Program-made: the position numbers and the translations under genes
Assembly (NCBI GenBank): GCA_017961385.1
Contig: JAGCXJ010000096.1
Span: 1 to 10,827 of the forward strand
Direction of reading: 5' to 3'
DNA: 10,827 bases
DNA from: Lachnospiraceae bacterium
GTDB lineage: Bacteria > Bacillota > Clostridia > Lachnospirales > Lachnospiraceae
The notes under the pieces: model-generated
Databases searched by the model: none
The model's input: the letters and a program-made list of their open reading frames with translations, nothing else
Told to the model about the DNA's origin: nothing
Shown here: piece after piece, positions 1-6,029 of the stretch
Layout: each line of letters begins with the position of its first letter
Numbering within the stretch: position 1 is the first letter of the stretch

Positions 1-527
1 ACCTGGGACATCTCGCCTGCACCTTCGCAGTCGCTTCCTGTGATTATCGGTGTATGAACATATACAAATCCTCTCTCCTGGAAGAACTTGTGTATAGCAT
101 AGGCAGCTACAGATCTTACTCTGAATACAGCCTCGAATGTGTTTGTTCTTGCTCTTAAATGAGAGATGGTACGAAGATACTCAAATGTATGTCTCTTCTT
201 CTGAAGCGGATAATCGGGAGTTGACTCTCCTTCAATGACTATCTCGCTTGCCTGCATCTCAAACGGCTGCTTTGCATCGGGTGTGGCAACTATCTTGCCC
301 TTTGCGATCACGGCAGAACCGATATTTAACTTTGTGATCTTGTCGAAATTGTCAAGCTGATCTGCATATACAACCTGCAGAGCCTCAAAAAAAGTACCGT
401 CATTTATAACAAGGAAACCGAAGCTTTTGGAATCTCTGTTACCTCTTACCCATCCGCCGATGGTTACCTCCTTGTCAAAGTATTGCTCTTTGTTTCGAAA
501 CAGTTCCTTAATGTTTGTAAGATCCAT
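1..527 (-). CDS. asnS: Asparagine--tRNA ligase, N-terminal part (runs off the left edge)
   Basis: This is a class IIb aminoacyl-tRNA synthetase that charges tRNA-Asn in the cytoplasm. Only the first 175 residues are in the window; the reading frame is open to base 1. The start MDLTNIKELF is supported by an AAAGAGGA ribosome site at 535-542, 7 nt upstream. Residues about 20-55 form the anticodon-binding OB fold (VTIGGWVRGNRDSKSFGFL). The linker follows, and residues about 130-175 hold the motif 1 region, ending in HTPIITGSDCEGAGEM, which is typical of AsnRS rather than AspRS. It lies 20 nt downstream of the stop of the lipoprotein gene on the same strand with no terminator between, so it is probably co-transcribed with it. 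Family identity is confident; the C-terminal catalytic half cannot be checked. Confidence 0.95.
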   Translation of the reverse strand, partial: MDLTNIKELFRNKEQYFDKEVTIGGWVRGNRDSKSFGFLVINDGTFFEALQVVYADQLDNFDKITKLNIGSAVIAKGKIVATPDAKQPFEMQASEIVIEGESTPDYPLQKKRHTFEYLRTISHLRARTNTFEAVFRVRSVAAYAIHKFFQERGFVYVHTPIITGSDCEGAGEMSQ

Positions 528-547
528 GATAAAATCCTCTTTCCATA

Positions 548-1654
548 TTATTCAGAGACAGAATCCGCCGTCTGAATCGGCGGTACTATCTTGGCATTTT
601 CCTTTATGATCTCAAGTGCTTTTCTGTTGATCAGATAAGACTTGTACTCATCAATGTTGTAATTCTCCTTGAATTCCTCTACAGAAGTAACTCCGTAGTT
701 TTCAAGGTTTGCGGCGATATCCTCCTCGACCATTTTGTCTGTGACTTTTTCGCCCGCGTTCTTAAGTATCATTCCGCTTGCCAGATCGATCTGAACAGCC
801 TGCATCGCGCTGTCCTCTACATGCTTGTAATAAGCAGCCGTATCCGCAAATCCGTAGTATCCTGTAACGAATGTATCAAGATCCACTCCGAACTGGGCAG
901 CATACTGTGAATCCATGTTTATAACATTGTCATAGTAGTACTTATATCTGTCCTCGGGAATCTCATCAGTGAAATCACATATCTCGATCATCTTCTGCAT
1001 TGCAGAATTGTTAAGCTGTGTCTCATAGTCATTCTGGGCCTCTATCTCAAGCTGCTGTCTCATGTATGTCTTTAACCCGTCGATCGTATTAACGTTTTCA
1101 ATACCGAGTCCGGCTACATATTCATCCGTAAGCTCCGGTATCTGCTTTTCCTTTATGGAATTGAGCACAACCGTAAACACAGCTTCCTTGCCTGCAAGCT
1201 GCTCTGCAGGATACTCAGCAGGGAATGTAACGGTGATATCCCTTGTTTCTCCGGAATTCATACCGATGAGACCTTCCTCGAAACCGGGAATGAACATGCC
1301 GGAACCTATCTCAAGGTCATATCCGGGCTCGCCCATGTTTGAGCCGCCGTCAAATTTTACTCCGTCGATCTTTCCTTCGTAATTTATATTTGCGATATCC
1401 CCGTTCTTTAATGCACGGCCCGAAACTTCAACGTCTTCCATTGAATTTGCGAGATTTGACTGTATCCTGTTATCAACCATCTCGTCCGTGACTTCTCTGA
1501 GTGCGGCTTCAAGGGTAAGATTGCTGTAGTCGCTTATTGCTGTGATGTACTTCTCCGGATTAAGATCTGCTACGGCATCACTTGATATGGAGCAGGCACT
1601 CATGCACACTAAGCTTGCGGCAACAGTAAGTACTGCCATTAATTTCTTTTTCAT
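548..1654 (-). CDS. Trigger-factor-like FKBP-type peptidyl-prolyl cis-trans isomerase lipoprotein
   Basis: Predicted extracytoplasmic, membrane-anchored chaperone of 368 residues. Residues 1-20 are a lipoprotein signal peptide (MKKK basic end, hydrophobic core, lipobox M-S-A-C with Cys21 as the lipidation site). Residues about 85-168 match the FKBP/trigger factor isomerase domain (NYEGKIDGVKFDGG, then IGSGMFIPGFEEGLIGM, including Tyr92, Phe101, Asp102 and Phe125). Residues about 170-355 resemble the helical C-terminal chaperone arm of trigger factor. The ribosome-binding N-terminal domain with its GFRxGKxP signature is absent, replaced by a roughly 60-residue linker. So this is not the cytosolic Tig protein but an exported relative, probably folding secreted or cell-surface proteins. 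A GGAG site at 1661-1664 fixes the start. Fold assignment is confident; the substrate is unknown. Confidence 0.88.
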   Translation of the reverse strand: MKKKLMAVLTVAASLVCMSACSISSDAVADLNPEKYITAISDYSNLTLEAALREVTDEMVDNRIQSNLANSMEDVEVSGRALKNGDIANINYEGKIDGVKFDGGSNMGEPGYDLEIGSGMFIPGFEEGLIGMNSGETRDITVTFPAEYPAEQLAGKEAVFTVVLNSIKEKQIPELTDEYVAGLGIENVNTIDGLKTYMRQQLEIEAQNDYETQLNNSAMQKMIEICDFTDEIPEDRYKYYYDNVINMDSQYAAQFGVDLDTFVTGYYGFADTAAYYKHVEDSAMQAVQIDLASGMILKNAGEKVTDKMVEEDIAANLENYGVTSVEEFKENYNIDEYKSYLINRKALEIIKENAKIVPPIQTADSVSE

Positions 1655-1685
1655 AATACACTCCGCTTTCTATTACATATATTTA

Positions 1686-1729
1686 TAATAACACATCCTA
1701 TATTTATACCATACTTTCGGGTGTTATTA
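1686..1729. repeat. Inverted repeat around the divergent promoter region
   Basis: TAATAACAC (1686-1694) and GTGTTATTA (1721-1729) are perfect 9-bp arms separated by 26 bp. They enclose the predicted minus-strand -10 of the lipoprotein promoter. It could be an operator, but the sequence is AT-rich and a chance match of this length is possible. Confidence 0.35.
1703..1711 (-). promoter_or_regulatory. Putative extended -10 promoter for the lipoprotein-asnS unit
   Basis: Read on the minus strand the region gives TGG followed by TATAAA, an extended -10 box (TGn-TATAAT type). The -35 region 17 bp upstream is TTTAAT, a weak match, as often seen with extended -10 promoters. The predicted start of transcription is near 1696, leaving a leader of about 40 nt. 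Confidence 0.5.
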
Positions 1730-1738
1730 AAGTGTTTC

Positions 1739-1767
1739 TTGCCTTTCGTCTTATAAAATGATAGAAT
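1739..1767 (+). promoter_or_regulatory. Putative sigma-A promoter for the 158-residue membrane protein
   Basis: TTGCCT (1739-1744) and TAGAAT (1762-1767) are separated by exactly 17 bp, giving a predicted start near 1774 and a leader of about 30 nt that contains the AGGAGG ribosome site at 1791-1796. Confidence 0.6.
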
Positions 1768-1803
1768 TTGAGAAGTCTTTGATTTAATTAAGGAGGTTAC
1801 ACG

Positions 1804-2280
1804 TTGAAAACAGCTACAATAGTTTCGCTGATAATCATAGCGATCCTGATAATCGCGATCGTAGTTTTATATTTCCTCGGCAAGAAAGCTCAGAAGAAGC
1901 AGGCTGAGCAGAAAGAGGCTATCGACGCAGCAAAACAGTCCGTATCGATGTTAATAATCGACAAGAAACGCATGAAATTAAAGGATGCAGGCTTCCCTCA
2001 ATATGTCGTTGATCAGACACCCAAGATCATGCGTAATTCAAAGGTACCAGTTGTTAAGGCAAAGATCGGACCTCAGATAATGACTCTGATTTGTGACGAG
2101 AACATATTTGAAGATGTTCCCGTTAAAAAGGAAGTAAAGGCCAGCGTAAGCGGCATGTACATCACGGAAGTCAAGGGACTTCACGGAAAGCCGATCGTTC
2201 GTGAGCAGAAAAAGAAGAGCCGCTTTAAGAGAGCTCTCGAGGCTGCACAGGAAAAGGCCGGAGCAAAGCCAATAAAGTAG
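1804..2280 (+). CDS. Small membrane-anchored protein of unknown function
   Basis: A 158-residue protein that I do not recognise. Residues 4-25 form one strongly hydrophobic helix (IVSLIIIAILIIAIVVLYFL), followed directly by a basic, coiled stretch (GKKAQKKQAEQKE). That arrangement suggests an N-out, C-in anchor with a cytoplasmic domain. Residues about 45-125 look like a compact soluble domain (SMLIIDKKRMKLKDAGFP, then KVPVVKAKIGPQIMTLICDE), with a single Cys97. The C-terminal 25 residues are Lys/Arg/Ala-rich and probably helical. The start is TTG, chosen because it sits 7 nt after a perfect AGGAGG site; no in-frame ATG precedes the membrane helix. It is a single-gene unit with its own promoter and a terminator directly after the stop. 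The organised domain and strong signals say it is real; no function can be assigned. Confidence 0.85.
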   Translation: MKTATIVSLIIIAILIIAIVVLYFLGKKAQKKQAEQKEAIDAAKQSVSMLIIDKKRMKLKDAGFPQYVVDQTPKIMRNSKVPVVKAKIGPQIMTLICDENIFEDVPVKKEVKASVSGMYITEVKGLHGKPIVREQKKKSRFKRALEAAQEKAGAKPIK

Positions 2281-2282
2281 AT

Positions 2283-2318
2283 AAGAAAAGGAATCGTATC
2301 ACGATTCCTTTTCTTTTA
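2283..2318. terminator. Bidirectional intrinsic terminator between convergent genes
   Basis: A 15-bp stem, AAGAAAAGGAATCGT (2283-2297) with ACGATTCCTTTTCTT (2301-2315), closes a 3-nt loop and ends in TTTT on the plus strand; the A-rich 5' arm gives a U-rich end on the minus strand. It ends the 158-residue gene and the ispE operon. The right arm is also coding sequence: the last codons and the stop of the DUF1934 gene lie within it. Confidence 0.85.
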
Positions 2319-2727
2319 TCCTTATATTTATATGACAGTCCGCCATATATTCATAGTTCATGTCTAAAACGTAATCTATATCGAGACTTATCGCATGATC
2401 GGTCTCGACACATGAAATGTTCTTTGTCCTGAATCCGAGCGTGAAGCCGCCAAACTGTGTATCATAGTTGGTCAGCTTTTTTGCGCCCATCTTAAAGGGC
2501 ATCTCAACATTGACAGCACCCCTCTTGGTAACAACGACTTCGTTAAAACCGATCTTTATGAGACATTTGGTCGTTTCGTCCGTCCCCTCGGTATTCTCGT
2601 TATACATTACATAACGCTTTCCGTCACGTTCAAAAAATCGCCCCTCGTGTTCGCTTGTGATACTTTCTCTCTCAGAGTCCTTGCCTATCTGCAGACCCTT
2701 TATCGAGATGATGACTTCTTCTTTCAT
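2299..2727 (-). CDS. DUF1934 (YwiB-like) beta-barrel domain protein
   Basis: A 142-residue cytoplasmic protein of the DUF1934 family, whose Bacillus subtilis member is YwiB. The family is predicted to form a small calycin-like beta-barrel; its ligand and function are not known. The matching core is about residues 39-100: YVMYNEN, then IKIGFNEVVVTKRGAVNVEMPFK, then GAKKLTNYDTQFGGFTLGFRT. That is the usual 'Y-x-Y ... R-x-GAV ... F-x-x-G' order, and the length is normal for the family. Translation is probably coupled to the regulator gene: one nucleotide separates that gene's TGA from this ATG, and the ribosome site (AAGGG) lies in the end of the upstream gene. It is the last gene of the ispE operon; its C-terminal codons form part of the terminator stem. 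Confidence 0.85.
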   Translation of the reverse strand: MKEEVIISIKGLQIGKDSERESITSEHEGRFFERDGKRYVMYNENTEGTDETTKCLIKIGFNEVVVTKRGAVNVEMPFKMGAKKLTNYDTQFGGFTLGFRTKNISCVETDHAISLDIDYVLDMNYEYMADCHINIRIKEKES

Positions 2728-2728
2728 A

Positions 2729-3400
2729 TCAGTTACCCTTTTCGGACCTGATCTGATTTATGATCGAAGCCTCCTGGTTCTTGATATGGACAGAAATCTG
2801 CTTTGTCGCCTCCTCTATATCGCCCTTTATTATGGCATCATAGATCTGCCTGTGTTCCAAAACAAGCTTTTCATGTCCGGACTTGTCCTTGATATATTCG
2901 AATCTGTAGCGGTACATCTGCTCGGCAAGATTGTTTACCATCTGGCCAAGTCTCATATTTCCGGTGGAATCAAATATCGCATCATGAAATGCCACATCCG
3001 CACGTGCTATCAGTGATGCATCATCAGTTCCCGCAAGCTGCTCGAACTCAAGCATCTTTTCTTTCAGCATCTCTTTCTGGTCATAGTTTATTCTCTTGCA
3101 GGCAAGCTCAACCGCTAGCTTTTCAAGAGCCAGTCTTACCTCTAAAACATCGGTCAGGCTCTTTTCGGTGATGCTTGCAACCTGTGCACCCTTTCTGGGA
3201 ACCATGATTACAAGTCCTTCAAGCTCCAGCTGTCTTATGGCTTCTCTTATGGGTGTTCTCGATACTCCAAGCTTATTTGCCAGATGTATCTCCATAAGTC
3301 TCTCTCCGGGTTTTAATTCTCCGGTGAGTATTGCCTGTCTTAATGTCTTAAACACCACGTCTCTTAGTGGTAAAAAAGCATCCTGCATATAATTTTCCAT
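2729..3400 (-). CDS. GntR-family transcriptional regulator, FCD (FadR) subfamily
   Basis: A 223-residue DNA-binding regulator. Residues about 12-70 form the winged helix (VFKTLRQAILTGELKPGERL; recognition part LANKLGVSRTPIREAIRQLE at 40-59; wing about 60-75). Residues about 80-215 form the all-helical FCD ligand domain. The metal/ligand residues of metal-binding FCD proteins are present: Asp135, His139, His183 and His205, with the usual D-x3-H spacing. The effector is therefore likely a small carboxylate bound through a divalent metal, but it cannot be named from sequence. The gene follows ispE by 27 nt (AAAGGAAG site at 3408-3415) and precedes DUF1934 by 1 nt. An inverted repeat just ahead of ispE is a natural candidate for its own operator, so autoregulation is inferred. 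Confidence 0.93.
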   Translation of the reverse strand: MENYMQDAFLPLRDVVFKTLRQAILTGELKPGERLMEIHLANKLGVSRTPIREAIRQLELEGLVIMVPRKGAQVASITEKSLTDVLEVRLALEKLAVELACKRINYDQKEMLKEKMLEFEQLAGTDDASLIARADVAFHDAIFDSTGNMRLGQMVNNLAEQMYRYRFEYIKDKSGHEKLVLEHRQIYDAIIKGDIEEATKQISVHIKNQEASIINQIRSEKGN

Positions 3401-3427
3401 ATGCCGCTTCCTTTCATGAAAATCTCA

Positions 3428-4300
3428 TTATTCTATGATACAGGTCTTATCTGAGAACGAAGTTACGCATCCGAATGCGACCTCGCCGGTATCTATCACT
3501 GCCCTGCATGCCTTATTTGCCTTTTCCTCATCATCAAACAGGGCAAATACGGTAGGTCCGCTGCCGCTCATGAGCGAATTGAGGGCTCCCATGCTTTTTA
3601 GCTTTTCCTTAAGCATCGCTATTACCGGATATTTCTTCTCTGTTACATTTTCCAGGATATTTTCCATGCACGAGGATATCTTTAAAAGATCTCCTTCATC
3701 TATGCCTTTTAACATCGTGTCTATGTCCGGATGATCTTTGATAGTATCTACATGAAGGTTTTCATATACATACTTGGTTGAGACACCTATATGCGGTTTT
3801 GCAACCACAACAAAGCACTGCGGTGCATCCTTTAGCTTTGTGAGCTTCTCTCCTATCCCTTCAGAAAGCTGTGTGCCTCCCTCTATGCAGTAAGGTACAT
3901 CCGCTCCGATCCTTACTCCGATCTCCTTTAGCTTTTTATTGTCAAAGTTAAGATCAAACATTCTGTTTAATGCCACAAGAGTTGCTGCAGCATCCGTGCT
4001 TCCGCCTGCCATTCCTGCCGCTATCGGGATATTCTTTACAAGCCTTATATCAAGTCCCCTGTTAATCTTGCCCTCATCCATGATCAGTTTTGCAGCCTTG
4101 TATATAAGGTTGTTCTCATCACACTCAAGGGACTCGCTGTTGCAGCTTATCCTTATTTTTCCATCGTCTGTCTGCTCAATATATAATTCATCACACAGCT
4201 TGAGAGTCTGCATGATCATTCTCACTTCATGATATCCGTCATCACGTCTTCTTATGACATCAAGTCCAAGATTCACCTTGGACATCGCACTGATCTTCAA
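3428..4300 (-). CDS. ispE: 4-diphosphocytidyl-2-C-methyl-D-erythritol kinase
   Basis: GHMP-family kinase of the methylerythritol phosphate pathway: phosphorylates CDP-ME on the 2-OH using ATP, feeding isoprenoid and undecaprenyl carrier synthesis in the cytoplasm. With the chosen start it has 290 residues, the family's normal size. Visible motifs are catalytic Lys8 in SKVNLGLDV, the ATP-binding loop PIAAGMAGGSTDAAA (92-106), catalytic Asp134 in IGADVPYC, and the third GHMP motif MSGSGPTVFALF (244-255). A TTG at 4381 would add 27 residues (IYCIFFSTIFVYC...). I prefer the TTG at 4300 because a CCACCT complement (AGGTGG on the minus strand, 4308-4313) sits 7 nt upstream and homologues begin close to the K-x-N-L motif. 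The extended version would also place the predicted promoter and operator inside the coding region. First gene of the ispE > gntR > DUF1934 operon. Confidence 0.95.
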   Translation of the reverse strand: MKISAMSKVNLGLDVIRRRDDGYHEVRMIMQTLKLCDELYIEQTDDGKIRISCNSESLECDENNLIYKAAKLIMDEGKINRGLDIRLVKNIPIAAGMAGGSTDAAATLVALNRMFDLNFDNKKLKEIGVRIGADVPYCIEGGTQLSEGIGEKLTKLKDAPQCFVVVAKPHIGVSTKYVYENLHVDTIKDHPDIDTMLKGIDEGDLLKISSCMENILENVTEKKYPVIAMLKEKLKSMGALNSLMSGSGPTVFALFDDEEKANKACRAVIDTGEVAFGCVTSFSDKTCIIE

Positions 4301-4307
4301 AAAATCA

Positions 4308-4313
4308 CCACCT
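4308..4313 (-). promoter_or_regulatory. Ribosome binding site that decides the TTG start of ispE
   Basis: AGGTGG on the minus strand, 7 nt before the TTG at 4300. The upstream TTG at 4381 has no comparable site, so the 290-residue form is favoured. The AACAGG that begins this site is in the same register as AACAGG ahead of pyrK. Confidence 0.7.
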
Positions 4314-4326
4314 GTTTTGTACTGGA

Positions 4327-4350
4327 TTGTATATTGTGTACAATATACAA
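4327..4350. promoter_or_regulatory. Putative operator: 10+10 bp inverted repeat ahead of ispE
   Basis: TTGTATATTG (4327-4336) and CAATATACAA (4341-4350) are perfect arms around TGTA. Smaller palindromes are nested inside: TTGTGTACAA (4334-4343), and TTGTA-N7-TACAA (4327-4343). The predicted ispE transcription start (about 4346) falls in the repeat, the usual place for a repressor to block transcription. GT...AC-type half sites are common for FadR-subfamily GntR regulators, one of which is encoded in this operon. The core TTGTA-N7-TACAATATA (4327-4347) recurs ahead of pyrK. Binding is inferred. Confidence 0.6.
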
Positions 4351-4352
4351 AG

Positions 4353-4381
4353 ATTGTACTAAAAAAAATACAATAAATCAA
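4353..4381 (-). promoter_or_regulatory. Putative sigma-A promoter of the ispE operon
   Basis: On the minus strand, TTGATT (4376-4381) and TACAAT (4353-4358) are separated by 17 bp. The predicted start is near 4346, giving a leader of about 46 nt. A run of eight T residues lies in the spacer. Confidence 0.6.
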
Positions 4382-4391
4382 TGATTCCGAT

Positions 4392-4419
4392 TAAAGAAAT
4401 AATAAAGATATTCCGATAT
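4392..4419 (+). promoter_or_regulatory. Putative sigma-D/sigma-28 (flagellar) promoter
   Basis: TAAA (4392-4395), a 16-bp spacer and TCCGATAT (4412-4419) match the flagellar sigma consensus TAAA-N14..16-GCCGATAT at 11 of 12 positions. The predicted start at about 4425 leaves a short leader with an AAGGAGG ribosome site at 4429-4435. A sigma-A reading (TATAAC at 4417-4422) lacks a credible -35. Expression with late flagellar genes is inferred. Confidence 0.6.
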
Positions 4420-4442
4420 AACGATTACAAGGAGGTGTCGAT

Positions 4443-5051
4443 ATGAATGTGAACGGAGTTACAAGCGGTGTTTCTGCGTATAGTAACTACACTTCTGCAC
4501 CCAAGACTGATGCTGCAGCACCCGCAGAGGAAACAAAGGCTTCTTCTGCTGAGCAGGGCGTTATCTACGAGCCCAGCAATCAGACTGTAGAAGACAGTGC
4601 AAAGAAGACATATACGCCAAACACAGAACTTATCAACAAGCTCAAGGCAGACGCTGATGAGCGTACAAGCCAGTTAAGAAGTCTTGTTGAAAAGCTTATT
4701 ACCGGTCAGGGAAATGCCATCGGTAACAGTGATGATATCTGGAGTTTCTTAAGAACAGGAAACTTTACCGTAGATGCCGAGACAAAGGCTCAGGCACAGA
4801 AGGATATCGCTGAAGACGGATACTGGGGTGTTGAACAGACCTCAAGCCGTATTCTTGATTTCGCAAAAGCCTTAAGCGGCGGAGATCCGAGCAAGATCGA
4901 AAAGCTCAGAGATGCCTTTAAGAAAGGCTTTGAACAGGCTACAAAGACATGGGGCGATACTCTTCCTGATATATCTCAGAGAACATATGAAGCTACCATG
5001 AAGAAGTTTGATGACTGGGCAAACGAGGGAAAGATCCAGGATCAGACATGA
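4443..5051 (+). CDS. Conserved-looking protein of unknown function, possibly flagellum/motility-associated
   Basis: A 202-residue acidic, cysteine-free protein with no signal peptide or membrane helix. Residues 1-60 are low-complexity and probably disordered (rich in Ala, Ser, Thr, Glu, Asn), beginning MNVNGVTSGVSAYSNY, which resembles the soft N-termini of proteins exported by the flagellar machinery. Residues about 62-198 form a compact, mostly helical domain: a helix at 62-88, then NSDDIWSFLRTGNFTVD (95-111), EDGYWGVEQTSSRILDFAKAL (124-144), GDPSKIEKLRDAFKKGF (147-163) and ISQRTYEATMKKFDDW (177-192). I recall similar 'GYWGVEQTS ... GGDP ... TW ... LP' domains as uncharacterised proteins in motile bacteria, but cannot verify this here. 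The start has a perfect AAGGAGG site 7 nt upstream. It is a monocistronic unit with a sigma-D-like promoter and a strong terminator. Function is not assigned. Confidence 0.85.
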   Translation: MNVNGVTSGVSAYSNYTSAPKTDAAAPAEETKASSAEQGVIYEPSNQTVEDSAKKTYTPNTELINKLKADADERTSQLRSLVEKLITGQGNAIGNSDDIWSFLRTGNFTVDAETKAQAQKDIAEDGYWGVEQTSSRILDFAKALSGGDPSKIEKLRDAFKKGFEQATKTWGDTLPDISQRTYEATMKKFDDWANEGKIQDQT

Positions 5052-5081
5052 TATTGACTATTTGCAAGATGGTTGATAAAT

Positions 5082-5118
5082 AAAGAGCGGAGTTGTTTTT
5101 CACAACTCCGCTCTTTTT
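5082..5118. terminator. Bidirectional intrinsic terminator between the 202-residue gene and pyrD
   Basis: AAAGAGCGGAGTTGT (5082-5096) pairs perfectly with ACAACTCCGCTCTTT (5102-5116) around a TTTTC loop, with T residues through 5118. The flanking A run gives a shorter U run for minus-strand transcripts, so it probably serves both the plus-strand gene and the pyr genes that end at 5124. Confidence 0.9.
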
Positions 5119-5123
5119 GTCTC

Positions 5124-6029
5124 TTATTTAACGCATCCGATGATATCTTTTATGTCTTCAATCTTGTTCTTATCAAGGAATGCCTCTATTCCGTCGACAA
5201 GCTCCTGTGTAAGATATGGATTCACAAAGTTCATGGCACCCGCGGCAACAGCCGTGGCACCGGCCATGAGAAATTCGATCGCATCCTCTCCGTTGGCTAT
5301 GCCGCCCATTCCTATGATAGGAATCTTTACTGCCTGTGCACACTGATAAACCATTCTTACGGCTATGGGCTTTATTGCAGGGCCTGACATTCCGCCAGTC
5401 TTGTTTGCAAGAACAAAACTTCTTTTATTTATATCGATCTTCATTCCCGTTATCGTGTTGATAAGCGATATCGCATCCGCTCCGGCCGCCTCTGCAGCTC
5501 TTGCCATCTCGGTTATGTCCGTTACATTCGGACTCAGTTTCATGATGACAGGCTTTTTAGCTATCGATCTTATCTGGTTTGTTATATCAAATACGGAATC
5601 AGCTTTCTGACCGAATGCTATGGCGCCTTCCTTTACATTGGGACATGAGATATTGATCTCCATCATGTCGATATCGGTATCGTTAAGTCTCTCAACAACT
5701 TCAAGGTAGTCCGAAACCGATTTTCCGCACACATTTACAATAACATTGGTATCAAATCTTTTAAGGAATTCAAGATCCCTCTCTATAAATACATCTATGC
5801 CGGGATTCTGAAGTCCTATGGCATTTAGCATGCCGCCGTATACTTCCGCTACTCTCGGTGTGGGATTTCCTGGCCAGGGAATATTTGCAACTCCCTTTGT
5901 CACAACACCGCCGAGCCTGTTAAGATCAACAAACTCCGAATATTCCATTCCTGAACCGAACGTTCCCGATGCGGTAACAACAGGATTCTTAAATTCAACT
6001 CCGGCTATATTTATCTTTGTATTTGCCAT
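5124..6029 (-). CDS. pyrD: Dihydroorotate dehydrogenase (class 1B, NAD-linked), catalytic subunit
   Basis: FMN-containing TIM-barrel subunit that oxidises dihydroorotate to orotate in pyrimidine synthesis; cytoplasmic, working as a heterotetramer with PyrK. 301 residues, normal for class 1B. Visible motifs: TASGTFGSG (19-27), Lys45 in TKGV, the substrate loop NISCPNVKEG (126-135) with catalytic Cys129 (Cys, not Ser, marks class 1), Lys164, GGMSGPAIKP (212-221), and the FMN phosphate loops GMGGI (240-244) and AGATAV (256-261). The ATG overlaps the pyrK stop by one base (TAATG), pointing to translational coupling and matched subunit amounts. Last gene of the pyrC-pyrK-pyrD cluster. Confidence 0.97.
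   Translation of the reverse strand: MANTKINIAGVEFKNPVVTASGTFGSGMEYSEFVDLNRLGGVVTKGVANIPWPGNPTPRVAEVYGGMLNAIGLQNPGIDVFIERDLEFLKRFDTNVIVNVCGKSVSDYLEVVERLNDTDIDMMEINISCPNVKEGAIAFGQKADSVFDITNQIRSIAKKPVIMKLSPNVTDITEMARAAEAAGADAISLINTITGMKIDINKRSFVLANKTGGMSGPAIKPIAVRMVYQCAQAVKIPIIGMGGIANGEDAIEFLMAGATAVAAGAMNFVNPYLTQELVDGIEAFLDKNKIEDIKDIIGCVK

Noticed and set aside
3435..4232. Long plus-strand frames opposite ispE and the GntR gene
   Set aside because: Ser/Leu/Phe-rich products typical of the complement of real genes; no ribosome sites.
4298..4381. ispE starting at the upstream TTG (4381), giving 317 residues
   Set aside because: The extra 27 residues have no match to the normal IspE N-terminus, lack a ribosome site and cover the predicted promoter and palindrome.
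4353..4381. A riboswitch or T-box in the ispE leader or ahead of asnS
   Set aside because: Leaders are under 150 nt with no T-box sequence, no specifier stem and no leader terminator.
4384..4417. Direct repeat ATTCCGAT (4384-4391 and 4410-4417) as an operator
   Set aside because: The second copy is explained by the sigma-D-like -10; a single 8-bp repeat in AT-rich DNA is weak evidence.
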